From Paludibacteraceae bacterium (GTDB lineage: Bacteria; Bacteroidota; Bacteroidia; Bacteroidales; Paludibacteraceae), in the NCBI GenBank assembly GCA_024400115.1, contig JAKSNF010000013.1, positions 1-64,000 on the forward strand: a DNA stretch of 64,000 nt. Direction: 5' to 3'. The position numbers and the translations under genes are program-made. Below are positions 1-8,177 of this stretch, piece after piece. The notes beneath the pieces are model-generated. The model was not told the origin of the DNA. It worked only from the letters and a program-made list of their open reading frames with translations, and made no database searches. Numbering within the stretch: position 1 is the stretch's first letter; the number at the start of each line of letters is the position of its first letter.

Positions 1-355
1 AATAGTCGATTAATTATTAGTAAAGATTTTAGAAAGGATTTTAAGTAGGATTTCTTATCTCACTTTGTTCGAACGATTATTTCTGAGGGCGTAGCCCGCA
101 CGGCTCTGCCGATCGACTGAATGAAATGAAGGAGAAATTAAAAGAAAGGATATGCTAAAAAGATTTCGAACGGATTTTCAGTAAAGATTTTTTATATTCA
201 AACCTAATATCCTACGCCAAAATCTAACTAAAAATCGACTCCAAATCGGATAAGCACCACCTTTTATTAGATTTCGCTTCGCTCAGAAATCTAACTAAAA
301 ATCTAATAGAAAATCGTAACTAAAAATCACTAACGACTATAGGCGGAGAGGCAGA
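1..355. repeat. Gene-free AT-rich stretch with iterated AAAATC words
   Basis: No convincing coding region is seen. The stretch holds many short degenerate direct repeats built on AAAGATTTT, ACTAAAAATC and AATCTAACT, most densely at 150-335. It may be the left part of a structured repeat element whose right part lies at 356-591. No promoter of the type used elsewhere in the window is recognisable. Confidence 0.4.
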
Positions 356-591
356 AAGGTGCAGCCGAAACATATATCATCTGCGTAATTAAGGAGAGTG
401 GGCTGAAACAACCCTGTCAAAGCGGAACTTTGACATCTTGTGAAGCCCACTTGACGAGCACAGGGCGTGTGAAACCGCCCGGAATAAAAAGGGGAGGCTT
501 ATAGCCATGGCAGCAAATATAGCGAAATAAGCCGATAGGGTTAATCGTATGAGTGTAACGAATAGAATAACCTTATAGGCTGAGCGGGAGA
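356..591 (+). repeat. Structured repeat family A, copy A1
   Basis: One of five copies in the window. It has a perfect outer stem AGTGGGCT (397-404) with AGCCCACT (444-451), enclosing a perfect 8-bp hairpin TGTCAAAG (415-422) with CTTTGACA (428-435, loop CGGAA), then a third hairpin GGGCG (463-467) with CGCCC (476-480), a conserved GCCATGGCAGCAAAT block, and it ends with GAGCGGGAGA (582-591). Other copies form the same stems with other bases. It lies upstream of the GH5 gene but copies elsewhere are not upstream of genes, so a leader function is not implied. Confidence 0.7.
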
Positions 592-695
592 CAAAAAGTC
601 CGTAGATAATCTGTCTAAATCTGCGGGAGACAAACAAATACTGAAAACAACAAAATATAATTCATAACAAACCTTAGTGTACATAATCTACAATC

Positions 696-2057
696 ATGAA
701 ACATCATTTTACTTTATTGAGCCTTTTGGCTCTCACATTCACTCTCTCTCCCCTGCACGCGCAGGAGTTTGAGTCCGCCACCGATGCTGTCCGCAATATG
801 CAGGTCGGTTGGAACCTCGGCAATACACTCGAGAGCAACAGCGGCGACACCACGAACATGTGGATCGAGAAATGGTCGCAACGCAAGACCTCGGATTACG
901 AGACCGCTTGGGGTCAAGCCGTTACCACGCAAGCCCTTATCCATCTGTTCAAGGAGGCAGGTTTCAACGCTATCCGCGTGCCCGTGACGTGGTATCCGCA
1001 CACTAAAAACACGTGGAACATCTCCCTTGTCAATAATCAGCCTGTTTGGTCTCCAACCAAAGACCCGATAGGTACGGATATTGACCCCGTGTGGATGGCT
1101 CGCGTCAAGGAGGTAGTGGACTATGTCATCAACGAGGGCATGTACTGCATTATCAATATCCACCACGACACAGGCACATCGAACACCCACTGGCTCATTG
1201 CTGATACGGTGAATTACAACGCCCAACACGAGCGCTTCGCGGCTATCTGGAAGCAGATTGCCGAGGAGTTCAAGGACTACGACGAGCACCTTCTCTTTGA
1301 GGGATATAACGAGATGACCGACCCTGCCAACTCGTGGTGCTTTGCCTCGTTCGGCACGTCCGCTAAGTACAACGCCGGCATGGCCAAGTCGGCTTATGAG
1401 GCTATCAACCGTTATGCACAACTCTTCGTTAATACCGTTCGTGCTACGGGAGGCAATAACGCTACGCGTAACCTCATTGTCAGCACGTATGCCGGTTGTG
1501 ACGGACACGGAACGTGGAATAACCACCTCAATGACCCCCTCAAGAACCTCAAGTTACCTCAGGATGAGGCCACTAATCACCTTATCTTTGAGGTGCATAG
1601 TTATTGGGACACCAAGAACTTCACCTCTGCTTCTGTGGGTCAATTGACAACGGCTATGACTAACCTCAAGAACAACCTCTCGGTGCCGAATAATAACACC
1701 CCCGTTATCATTGGCGAGTGGGGTAGTGCAGACGATTCGGGCGGTTCTAAACCGCAACAACTGAACGCTTTTGCGGAGGCATATAGCCGTGAGGCTAAGA
1801 AAGCGGGTTTCACTACTTTCTATTGGATGGGACTGGTCGATGGTAAGACGGATCGTGCCGTGCCGCAGTGGACGCAACCTGCCGTTCGGGACGCTATCCT
1901 CAAGGGCTATCGTACTGCCGTTCCGTTGGAAGAGGTGCGTGAGGCACCAACGGATAGTCGTATCTTCTCCGTTATGGGTCAAGAGATGGGAACGGACAGA
2001 ACATCCCTGCCCTCCGGCTTATACATCCAAGGCGGCAAAACCTTCTTCATCCCCTAA
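696..2057 (+). CDS. Secreted GH5 family endoglucanase (cellulase)
   Basis: A glycoside hydrolase of family GH5 (clan A), expected to cleave internal beta-1,4 bonds of cellulose, xyloglucan or a related glucan outside the cytoplasm. A signal peptide spans residues 1-22 with cleavage after LHA. Family landmarks are visible in order: VGWNLGNTLE (38-46), Arg94 in IRVPVTW, His156-His157, the acid/base Glu206 in YNE, His301 and Tyr303 in FEVHSY, and the nucleophile Glu341 in IIGEWG. Full length for a single catalytic domain; the last 40 residues are a short secretion tail (a VMGQ segment followed by LPSGLYIQGGK) like those of the other secreted enzymes here. Its last 39 bp overlap the 3' end of the convergent invertase gene. 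Exact substrate within GH5 cannot be read from the sequence. Confidence 0.93.
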   Translation: MKHHFTLLSLLALTFTLSPLHAQEFESATDAVRNMQVGWNLGNTLESNSGDTTNMWIEKWSQRKTSDYETAWGQAVTTQALIHLFKEAGFNAIRVPVTWYPHTKNTWNISLVNNQPVWSPTKDPIGTDIDPVWMARVKEVVDYVINEGMYCIINIHHDTGTSNTHWLIADTVNYNAQHERFAAIWKQIAEEFKDYDEHLLFEGYNEMTDPANSWCFASFGTSAKYNAGMAKSAYEAINRYAQLFVNTVRATGGNNATRNLIVSTYAGCDGHGTWNNHLNDPLKNLKLPQDEATNHLIFEVHSYWDTKNFTSASVGQLTTAMTNLKNNLSVPNNNTPVIIGEWGSADDSGGSKPQQLNAFAEAYSREAKKAGFTTFYWMGLVDGKTDRAVPQWTQPAVRDAILKGYRTAVPLEEVREAPTDSRIFSVMGQEMGTDRTSLPSGLYIQGGKTFFIP

Positions 2058-2672
2058 TCCACCATCCACCCCTTCCTCTTCGCACCGTTGTAGGTATCGT
2101 TTGAGCGTTTGGGGTGTTATGTGTAGTGTGCGAGCAATCATACGTTGTGAGTAGCCCTCTGCTAACATCTTCTTGATACGTTTACGGTGTTTGTAGGGGG
2201 CTAACATCTGTACTGGTTCTACGCCGAACGGTCTGCCCAGATGCATACCTTCGGCGCGTTTGCGGGCTAAGGCTTCTTTGGTGCGTTGGGAGATGAGTTG
2301 TCTTTCTATCTCGGCACTCAGTCCGAAGGCAAAGGCGAGCACTTTCGCTTCTATATTATCGCCCAATCGGTAATGGTCTTTGATAGTCCACAGGCGGCAA
2401 CCTTTTTGCATGCAGTGGTTGAGTATATCCATTATCATGAATAGGCTGCGCCCTAATCGGCTTATCTCGGAGCAGATGATGACATCTCCCTGATGGATGT
2501 TTTTTAATAACTTGCCTAATCGGCGTTTGCTGTAGGGGGTTGTTCCGGAAATGGTTTCTTCTATCCAACCATCGATGTTTAGGTTATTCTCTTTACAGAA
2601 ACGAGAAATCTCAAATCGTTGATTTTCTACCGTTTGTTTGTCACTTGACACGCGAATATATCCGTAAGTCAT
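2019..2672 (-). CDS. Serine site-specific recombinase, Mpi-like DNA invertase
   Basis: A small serine recombinase of the resolvase/invertase family, 217 residues. The N-terminal YIRVSS motif supplies the catalytic serine (Ser9), followed by the resolvase core (SRLGR around 71-75, then the AFGLSAEIER segment that starts the long E helix) and a C-terminal helix-turn-helix (about 160-200) for site binding. The sequence resembles the Bacteroides master invertase Mpi, which inverts many promoters in Bacteroides fragilis; that a similar regulon exists here is inference. The -7 box at 2680-2687 lies 7 bases before the ATG, so the mRNA would be leaderless or nearly so. The 3' end overlaps the GH5 gene convergently by 39 bp. 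No invertible segment was identified next to it. Confidence 0.9.
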   Translation of the reverse strand: MTYGYIRVSSDKQTVENQRFEISRFCKENNLNIDGWIEETISGTTPYSKRRLGKLLKNIHQGDVIICSEISRLGRSLFMIMDILNHCMQKGCRLWTIKDHYRLGDNIEAKVLAFAFGLSAEIERQLISQRTKEALARKRAEGMHLGRPFGVEPVQMLAPYKHRKRIKKMLAEGYSQRMIARTLHITPQTLKRYLQRCEEEGVDGGLGDEEGFAALDV

Positions 2673-2679
2673 TTTTTTG

Positions 2680-2710
2680 CAAAGATACGGATATTAAATG
2701 AATTATGCAA
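2680..2710 (-). promoter_or_regulatory. Bacteroidota-type promoter of the invertase gene
   Basis: On the minus strand TTG of the -33 element (2708-2710) is followed after exactly 20 bp by TATCTTTG (2680-2687). The start codon at 2672 leaves almost no 5' leader. Confidence 0.8.
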
Positions 2711-2778
2711 ACAAACGAATCAAATTTGCCTATATCTTTACATTCTTTTCCGTATTAGGTACCTTTTGCTCCGCCCTC

Positions 2779-3240
2779 TCGCTTCTCGTTTCTTGTTTCT
2801 CGTTTCTTGTTTCTCGTTTCTTGTTTCTCGTTCTTTTATCGGAGTGCGCGGACGCACCCCCGCATTCAATGCGGGTTCTCTCCCCTCTCACCTGTAGGCG
2901 CTTGCGCCGTCCACTAACCTTTTACCTTCCCCCTTTAGGGGGGCAACGGCTTCAAAAGTCACAACATTGTCCCAACATAGTCACAACATTTCCACAACTT
3001 TTAAGGCCTATGCAAGGGCATTACTTGTACTCGCAGGGCTTAGTAAAAACCCGATAAAAACCCGATTTTGAAAGTTTTTTAGCGGTTTTATATATTTTTA
3101 ATGTTATGTTTGCCCAAAAAGTTCGTAATCAAAATAATAGAGGGGGACACAAAGAATTATGAATTTTGAATTATGAATTATGAGAGGGAGCGAGACCCTC
3201 GAGAGAGTGTCGAGTGAGTGTCGGCCGACTGTCGGCTCAA
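2779..3240. repeat. Gene-free region: 14-bp tandem repeat and mosaic repeat copy 1
   Basis: At 2783-2833 a 14-bp unit (TCTCGTTTCTTGTT) is repeated more than three times. From 2840 to 3240 the region, read on the minus strand, shares ordered blocks with 40556-40890: a palindromic GTCGGCCGACACTCACTCGA block, GAGGGTCTCGCTCCCTC, a GGGGGAAGGTAAAAGGTTAG block, GGCGCAAGCGCCTAC and a GCGGGGGTGCGTCCGC block. Between them lie different short tandem units (ACAACAT and ACCCGATAAA types). The minor ORFs here are translations of repeats and are not called. Confidence 0.6.
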
Positions 3241-3299
3241 AAAGACTGCAAAAACACTACCTCTACACAAGAGAAATAGCATAAAATCAACAAATAGAT

Positions 3300-3330
3300 T
3301 TGCATATATCAAAAAAAAGCAGTACCTTTG
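3300..3330 (+). promoter_or_regulatory. Promoter of the GH3 gene
   Basis: TTG (3300-3302) and TACCTTTG (3323-3330) are separated by 20 bp. The spacer begins CATATATC and continues with an A-tract, the extended form seen at most promoters of the window. The 5' leader is about 40 nt. Confidence 0.85.
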
Positions 3331-3377
3331 CAGTCAAATTTCGAATGATTGTATATTATTAACCAATACTACCTATT

Positions 3378-5657
3378 ATGAAACACTTTTCACTATTATT
3401 GGCAGCTCTTTGCTCCTTGTTCCTTGCTCCTTGCTCCTTGCGTGCGCAAAGCGAGCAGCAGATAGAAGACATCCTTTCTCGTATGACCTTAGACGAGAAG
3501 ATTGCCGTCATTCACGCCCAATCTAAGTTCTCTTCCCCCGGTGTGCCCCGCCTCGGTATTCCCGGACTATGGTGCTCCGATGGCCCTCACGGCGTGCGCG
3601 CCGAAGTGCTATGGGACGAGTGGAACCAAGCCGGATGGACGTCCGACTCCTGCGTGGCCTTCCCTGCACTGACCTGTCTCGCTGCTACGTGGAACCCCGA
3701 GATGAGTCGCCTCTACGGCGAGAACCTCGCCGAAGAAGCCCTCTATCGTGGTAAGAACGTGATGCTCGCTCCGGGTGTTAATATATTCCGCACGCCCCTC
3801 AATGGACGTAACTTCGAGTACATGGGCGAAGACCCCTACCTCGCTTCACGTATGGTAGTGCCCTATATACAAGGCGTACAGTCCAAGGGCGTTGCCGCTT
3901 GCGTCAAGCATTTTGCCCTCAATAACCAAGAGACCTACCGTCACCTTGTGGATGTGAAAGTGTCCGACCGTGCCCTCTACGAGATCTACCTGCCTGCTTT
4001 CAAGGCTGCCGTCACCGAAGCCGGTGTGTGGTCTATCATGGGTTCGTATAACCGCTACAAAGGGCAGTATAACTGCCATAACGAATACCTACTCAACGAT
4101 ATCCTCCGTGGCGAATGGGGTTTTGACGGAGCCGTCATCTCCGACTGGGGCGGCTGTCAAGAGACACCCCAAGCTATCACCAATGGACTCGATCTCGAGT
4201 TCGGTACGTGGACGGACGGACTGACCATGGGTACTACCAATAGTTACGACATCTATTACCTTGCTAACCCTTATAAGAAACTCATACAAGAGGGCAAGGT
4301 TGGCACGGAAGAACTGGATAACAAAGTGCGTAACGTGTTGCGTCTTATCCTCCGTACGTCCATGAACCCTAATCGCGGCTTCGGTTCCCTCCACTCGGAT
4401 GAGCATTACGCCGCTGCCCGTAAGATTGCTACCGAAGGTATTGTGCTGCTCAAGAACGATGTGGCCAAAGATAAGCAACCGCTACTCCCCATCGTTGGAT
4501 ATGTTGACGAAGAAGAAAAGGTATTTAATCACAAGAAACCGGTTGAGACCATTCTCGTTGTAGGAGAGAACGCTATTCTCCCCATGACCATCGGTGGCGG
4601 TTCGTCCTCGCTCAAAGTGCAACGCGAGATATCCCCCTTACAGGGTATCTCCGAGCGTGCTGCCAAAGATGGAATAGAGGTCTATTATTCTCGTGGTTAC
4701 GTGGGGGTCGAACGGTTAGAGCAAGACAATATGTCCGTCGATATGTCGGAGGAGAAGTATGATTATGAAAACGGGGAAGACCCTAAAGAAGAAATGTTGT
4801 TCTTGGCTCGTGCGTGCGATGTGGTGATTTTTATAGGTGGTTTGAATAAGGACGGTCACCAAGACTGCGAAGGCGTTGACCGTAAGGAGTACGAACTGCC
4901 CTATGGTCAGAACGAGCTGATAGAAGCTCTGTATAAGGCTAACCCCAACCTCGTAGTGGTGAACATCAGCGGAACGGCAGTGGCTATGCCGTGGGCAAAG
5001 AAAGTGCCGGCTATCGTGCAGGCTTGGTACCTCGGTTCCGAAGCCGGACACGCTATTGCCGATGTTCTCTTTGGAGACGTTAACCCAAGCGGTAAACTGC
5101 CTTTCTCTATCATGGAGAAACTGACGGACTACCCCGCTCACCAGTACGGCGAACTCGGTTACCCGGGTATTCCCGACCCGAATGCCGAGGGTAAGTTCTA
5201 CGAGGAATACAAGGAAGACATCTTCGTCGGTTACCGCTATGCCGACAAGGCGAAAGTCAAACCTATTTTCCCCTTCGGTCACGGACTGAGTTATACGTCG
5301 TTTGCGTATTTTGTGTGGTATGAAGATAACGCGGACGGAACGAAGACCGTCAAAATAACCGTTGTCAATGAATGTAAAGTAGCCGGTTCGGAGGTAGTGC
5401 AGATGTACGTGGGAGAGGATAAACCGACGGTACCGCGTCCCGTGAAGGAACTGAAAGCCTTCCAAAAAGTCTATCTGGAACCCGGCGAGAGCAAGACCTT
5501 GACCTTTACCCTCGACCCCAAAGACTGGGGTTATTGGGACGAGGACGAGCATACGTTTGTAACTAACCCCGGATATTACACGGTTTATTTTGGTTCCTCG
5601 TCAAGAAATATATTCTGGAGATATAGACGTTATTACAGTTTAGGAAAAGACTATTAG
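3378..5657 (+). CDS. bglX: Secreted GH3 beta-glucosidase
   Basis: A glycoside hydrolase of family GH3 that removes terminal beta-linked glucose (or xylose) from oligosaccharides, probably in the periplasm. The signal peptide covers residues 1-23 (SLRA then Gln); its codons are built of CTCCTTG repeats. The (beta/alpha)8 domain carries KHFALNNQE (about 177-185) and the nucleophile Asp256 in VISDWGG; the second domain carries a likely acid/base Glu498 in DCEGVDR; a fibronectin III-like domain occupies about 660-745. Length (759 residues) is normal for three-domain GH3 enzymes. It has its own promoter and is followed after 8 bp by trxB, so the two are probably co-transcribed. With the GH5 enzyme upstream it suggests cellulose or beta-glucan breakdown to glucose. 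The symbol bglX is by family resemblance; the substrate is inferred. Confidence 0.93.
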   Translation: MKHFSLLLAALCSLFLAPCSLRAQSEQQIEDILSRMTLDEKIAVIHAQSKFSSPGVPRLGIPGLWCSDGPHGVRAEVLWDEWNQAGWTSDSCVAFPALTCLAATWNPEMSRLYGENLAEEALYRGKNVMLAPGVNIFRTPLNGRNFEYMGEDPYLASRMVVPYIQGVQSKGVAACVKHFALNNQETYRHLVDVKVSDRALYEIYLPAFKAAVTEAGVWSIMGSYNRYKGQYNCHNEYLLNDILRGEWGFDGAVISDWGGCQETPQAITNGLDLEFGTWTDGLTMGTTNSYDIYYLANPYKKLIQEGKVGTEELDNKVRNVLRLILRTSMNPNRGFGSLHSDEHYAAARKIATEGIVLLKNDVAKDKQPLLPIVGYVDEEEKVFNHKKPVETILVVGENAILPMTIGGGSSSLKVQREISPLQGISERAAKDGIEVYYSRGYVGVERLEQDNMSVDMSEEKYDYENGEDPKEEMLFLARACDVVIFIGGLNKDGHQDCEGVDRKEYELPYGQNELIEALYKANPNLVVVNISGTAVAMPWAKKVPAIVQAWYLGSEAGHAIADVLFGDVNPSGKLPFSIMEKLTDYPAHQYGELGYPGIPDPNAEGKFYEEYKEDIFVGYRYADKAKVKPIFPFGHGLSYTSFAYFVWYEDNADGTKTVKITVVNECKVAGSEVVQMYVGEDKPTVPRPVKELKAFQKVYLEPGESKTLTFTLDPKDWGYWDEDEHTFVTNPGYYTVYFGSSSRNIFWRYRRYYSLGKDY

Positions 5658-5665
5658 AATACACT

Positions 5666-6595
5666 ATGACACATACACGTTGCCTTATTATTGGTTCCGG
5701 TCCTGCCGGATATACCGCCGCTATTTACGCGGCTCGTGCTAACCTGCAACCCATCCTTATTGAGGGTCCGCAGACGGGTGGTCAACTCATGATTACCACC
5801 GAGATTGAGAACTTCCCCGGCTACCCCGACGGAGTTGAACCCTTCCAAATGATGGACGACCTACGCCGCCAAGCCGCACGCTTCGGTACCACCTTCGTGA
5901 GCGGTAGCGTCACCAACGCAAGATTAGGAGTACCTATAAACTATATCACTGTCGAAGATAAGGACGAATACGAAGCCGAGACGGTGATTATCGCTACCGG
6001 TGCGAGTGCTAAGTTCTTGGGTATTCAGTCCGAACAAGATTATAAAGGAAAGGGCGTGAGCGCGTGCGCCACGTGTGATGGTTTCTTCTACCGTAGGAAG
6101 ACGGTAGCCGTAGTGGGCGGTGGTGACACCGCTTGCGAGGAGGCTAATTACCTAAGTAACCTCTGCGAGAAAGTGTATCTGATTGTGCGCAAACCATACC
6201 TCCGTGCCTCAAAGATCATGCAAGACCGTGTACTCAATAACCCCAAGATAGAAGTGCTCTTTGAGCATAATACGCTGCGCCTCACGGGTGAGAATAGAGT
6301 AGAGGGAGCCGACCTGATATACAAGAAAGGTGAACCGGAGGAAGAGATAAGGCATATAGCTATCAATGGTTTCTTCTTGGCGATAGGGCATAAGCCGAAC
6401 ACGGACTTGTTCCGTCCGGCGGTAGAGTGCAACGAGGAAGGGTATATCATCGTACGGGGCGATAGTCAAGCCACGAACGTGCCCGGTGTCTTCGCCGCAG
6501 GTGACTGTGCTGACCCGCATTACCGTCAAGCTATCGTCGCTGCCGGCAGCGGCTGCAAAGCCGCCATCGAAGCCGACCGGTACTTGCAGGCGTAA
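5666..6595 (+). CDS. trxB: Thioredoxin-disulfide reductase
   Basis: NADPH-dependent flavoprotein that reduces thioredoxin in the cytoplasm. The FAD-binding motif GSGPAG lies at 10-15, the redox-active CATC (Cys134, Cys137) is in SACATCDG, the NADPH-binding GGGDTACEEA follows at about 150-159, and the C-terminal FAD motif FAAGDCAD is present. Length (309 residues) is normal for low-molecular-weight TrxB. The start is 8 bp after the GH3 stop and no promoter is visible between them. The stop codon at 6593-6595 is followed at once by the terminal inverted repeat of an inserted repeat element, so the 3' flank is not ancestral. Confidence 0.96.
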   Translation: MTHTRCLIIGSGPAGYTAAIYAARANLQPILIEGPQTGGQLMITTEIENFPGYPDGVEPFQMMDDLRRQAARFGTTFVSGSVTNARLGVPINYITVEDKDEYEAETVIIATGASAKFLGIQSEQDYKGKGVSACATCDGFFYRRKTVAVVGGGDTACEEANYLSNLCEKVYLIVRKPYLRASKIMQDRVLNNPKIEVLFEHNTLRLTGENRVEGADLIYKKGEPEEEIRHIAINGFFLAIGHKPNTDLFRPAVECNEEGYIIVRGDSQATNVPGVFAAGDCADPHYRQAIVAAGSGCKAAIEADRYLQA

Positions 6596-7085
6596 TCTCC
6601 CGCTCGGTCAGTAGTGCCTACTGCCCTATTACGCAAATTAGCCGCCATGGCTAAAACCCGCGCTTAATTGGTTTATTCGGGCGGCTGCGCACGCCCTTTG
6701 CCCGTCGAACAAGGCTCAGCACGATAGCCTTGCCCCGCAAGCCTAGGGGTGTCTTTCGCCTCGTTCTCCTCAATTACGCGGATGGTAGTAAGGTCGCTCC
6801 ACGCGACATTGTACGCCCTCCGAGCGTGCGGGCAAGATTACGCTTCGCGAAAGATTAACTTTTAGTACCTGCGGTGCTTTCTAAATTAGGTGCAGCCGAA
6901 ACATATATCATCTGCGTAATTAAGGAGAGTGGGCTGAAACAACCCTGTCAAAGCGGAACTTTGACATCTTGTGAAGCCTACTCGACGAGCAAAGCGTGTG
7001 CTTCAGCCACGCGGAATAAAAAGGGGAGGCTTATAGCCATGGCAGCAAATTTGCGTAATAACGAGCAAAGCGAGTGAGCGGGAGA
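6596..7085. repeat. Inverted pair of family A elements (A3 minus, A2 plus) with TCTCCCGCTC ends
   Basis: A 490-bp element with terminal inverted repeats TCTCCCGCTC (6596-6605) and GAGCGGGAGA (7076-7085). It contains two divergent family A copies. A2 (6889-7085, plus) is near-identical to A1 and forms AGTGGGCT (6928-6935) with AGCCTACT (6975-6982), one G-U pair, and GCGTG (6994-6998) with CACGC (7008-7012). A3 (about 6597-6790, minus) forms AACAAGGC (6708-6715) with GCCTCGTT (6758-6765). The element starts directly after the trxB stop. No protein gene is seen in it. Confidence 0.7.
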
Positions 7086-7086
7086 T

Positions 7087-7118
7087 AAAAAAAAGAGTTC
7101 TCCTTTGCAGTAGAACTC
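7087..7118 (-). terminator. Intrinsic terminator of tRNA-Phe
   Basis: On the minus strand GAGTTCT and AGAACTC (plus-strand positions 7112-7118 and 7095-7101) form a 7-bp stem followed by a run of eight T, seven bases after the tRNA 3' end. Confidence 0.85.
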
Positions 7119-7124
7119 CTTTAG

Positions 7125-7197
7125 TGGTACCTCTTGGAGTTGAACCAAGGACACATGGATTTTCAGTCCATTGCTCTACCACCTGAGCTAAGGTACC
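7125..7197 (-). tRNA. tRNA-Phe (anticodon GAA)
   Basis: A 73-nt cloverleaf: acceptor GGTACCT pairs with AGGTACC, the D-loop region AGCTCAGGTGGTAGAGC is standard, the anticodon loop CTGAAAA gives anticodon GAA, and the T arm contains GGTTCAACTCC. The discriminator is A; CCA is not encoded. A promoter and a 113-nt structured leader precede it and a strong terminator follows. Confidence 0.97.
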
Positions 7198-7312
7198 TCG
7201 TCGGAATCTGCTTGCCACGATATCATCGTTCCGCGATGATAGGTGGTGGCCGCGGTTCCTCCTCTTCCCACAAAGCAGGCTTCGTGGGAGCCCTACTTTT
7301 CGAAAGCGAGTG
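7198..7312 (-). ncRNA. Structured leader co-transcribed with tRNA-Phe
   Basis: Between the promoter at 7313-7343 and the tRNA lie about 113 nt that fold strongly. One hairpin is CCCAC with GTGGG (7267-7271, 7284-7288) extended by AAGC and GCTT; another is TATCATCG (7221-7228) with CGATGATA (7234-7241), extended by CCAC and GTGG. No reading frame is apparent. It may be only a 5' leader removed by RNase P, or a separate small RNA. Not recognised as a known family. Confidence 0.4.
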
Positions 7313-7343
7313 CAAAAGTACGGCTTTTTTTTGACATACACAA
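7313..7343 (-). promoter_or_regulatory. Promoter of the tRNA-Phe transcript
   Basis: Minus-strand TTG (7341-7343), 20-bp spacer beginning TGTATGTC with an A-tract, then TACTTTTG (7313-7320). Confidence 0.8.
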
Positions 7344-7382
7344 ATTTTTTTGCAAAAAAATACAAAAAAAACGCTTTTTTTC

Positions 7383-8084
7383 ATGAATTTACAGGTAATT
7401 GCGACTGCACATAACGGTTTTTCCGACAAATTTGGCATTCCTCGCCAATCCCAAGAAACGAGTTCTATCGAGACACGAATCGTCTTTGAACCTACCTTCC
7501 GCGATGAAAATATGCTCCGCGGCATCGAGGGGTTTAGTCACTTGTGGCTGATATGGGAGTTCAGTCAGGCGACAGGCGACGGGCAACAGGCGACAGGGGA
7601 CAGGCAGTGGAAAGCTACGGTGCGCCCGCCTCGGTTGGGCGGCAATACGCGCGTTGGTGTGTTCGCTACGCGTTCCCCCTACCGTCCTAATCGCTTGGGA
7701 CTGAGTTCGGTAGAGCTGGTACGAGTAGAGAAAACAGCCACCGAAGGTACTGTTCTCATTGTTCGTGGCGCCGACCTACTGAACGGCACACCCATCTATG
7801 ACATTAAACCTTATCTGAGTTATTCCGATAGTCACCCCGATGCCCGTAACGGTTTTGGGGAAGCAACGAGGGATTATCGACTGAAAGTGGAGTGGGGCAA
7901 CAGGCAACAGGCTACTGGCAGAGAGGTGCCCTACTCCCAAATAGAGGAGATACTGAGTCAAGACCCTCGTCCTGCATATCAGTCCGACCCCGAGCGGATA
8001 TATAAACTCGATTATGCCGGGTGGAAGGTCTCGTTTAGGGTAGAAGGGGATACGGTTTATGTCATTAAAATAGCACAAAGATAA
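7383..8084 (+). CDS. trmO: tRNA (adenine37-N6)-methyltransferase TrmO (TsaA family)
   Basis: SAM-dependent enzyme of the TsaA/YaeB family that methylates N6 of the modified A37 in certain tRNAs. Landmarks: FGIPRQ (18-22), RIVFEP, FSHLWLIWEF (51-60), RPPRLGGNTRVGVFATRSPYRPN, and LLNGTPIYDIKPY. The ATG at 7383 gives the usual N-terminus; an upstream ATG at 7350 would add 11 residues coded by an A-rich tract. Two in-frame insertions of ACAGGC-type repeats are visible: residues 62-75 (QATGDGQQATGDRQ, 7566-7607) just before the conserved RPPR segment, and a shorter one (NRQQATGRE) near 7899-7925. The same peptide occurs in QueG at 43.4 kb. A terminator follows directly. Confidence 0.92.
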   Translation: MNLQVIATAHNGFSDKFGIPRQSQETSSIETRIVFEPTFRDENMLRGIEGFSHLWLIWEFSQATGDGQQATGDRQWKATVRPPRLGGNTRVGVFATRSPYRPNRLGLSSVELVRVEKTATEGTVLIVRGADLLNGTPIYDIKPYLSYSDSHPDARNGFGEATRDYRLKVEWGNRQQATGREVPYSQIEEILSQDPRPAYQSDPERIYKLDYAGWKVSFRVEGDTVYVIKIAQR

Positions 8085-8093
8085 GGTAAAAAG

Positions 8094-8121
8094 GCGTTTT
8101 GCGTTGCAAAATGCTTTTTTT
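8094..8121 (+). terminator. Terminator of trmO
   Basis: GCGTTTTGC (8094-8102) pairs with GCAAAATGC (8106-8114, one G-U pair) and is followed by seven T. It abuts the -33 element of the next promoter. Confidence 0.8.
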
Positions 8122-8123
8122 AT

Positions 8124-8154
8124 TTGCATATATGCAAAGTTTTTCTTACCTTTG
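8124..8154 (+). promoter_or_regulatory. Promoter of the GH13 alpha-amylase gene
   Basis: TTG (8124-8126), 20-bp spacer starting CATATATG, TACCTTTG (8147-8154). The palindrome TTTGCATATATGCAAA at the -33 region also presents a -33 element to the opposite strand. The leader to the ATG at 8178 is about 20 nt. Confidence 0.85.
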
Positions 8155-8177
8155 CACGCTTTAATTATAGTAACGCA

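Noticed and set aside
714..1526. 270-codon antisense frame opposite the GH5 gene
   Set aside because: Shadow of a clear GH5 gene with catalytic motifs; no independent signals.
2698..3057. 119-codon frame after the invertase
   Set aside because: Translates 14-bp tandem repeats and mosaic repeat blocks; no function or conservation signal.
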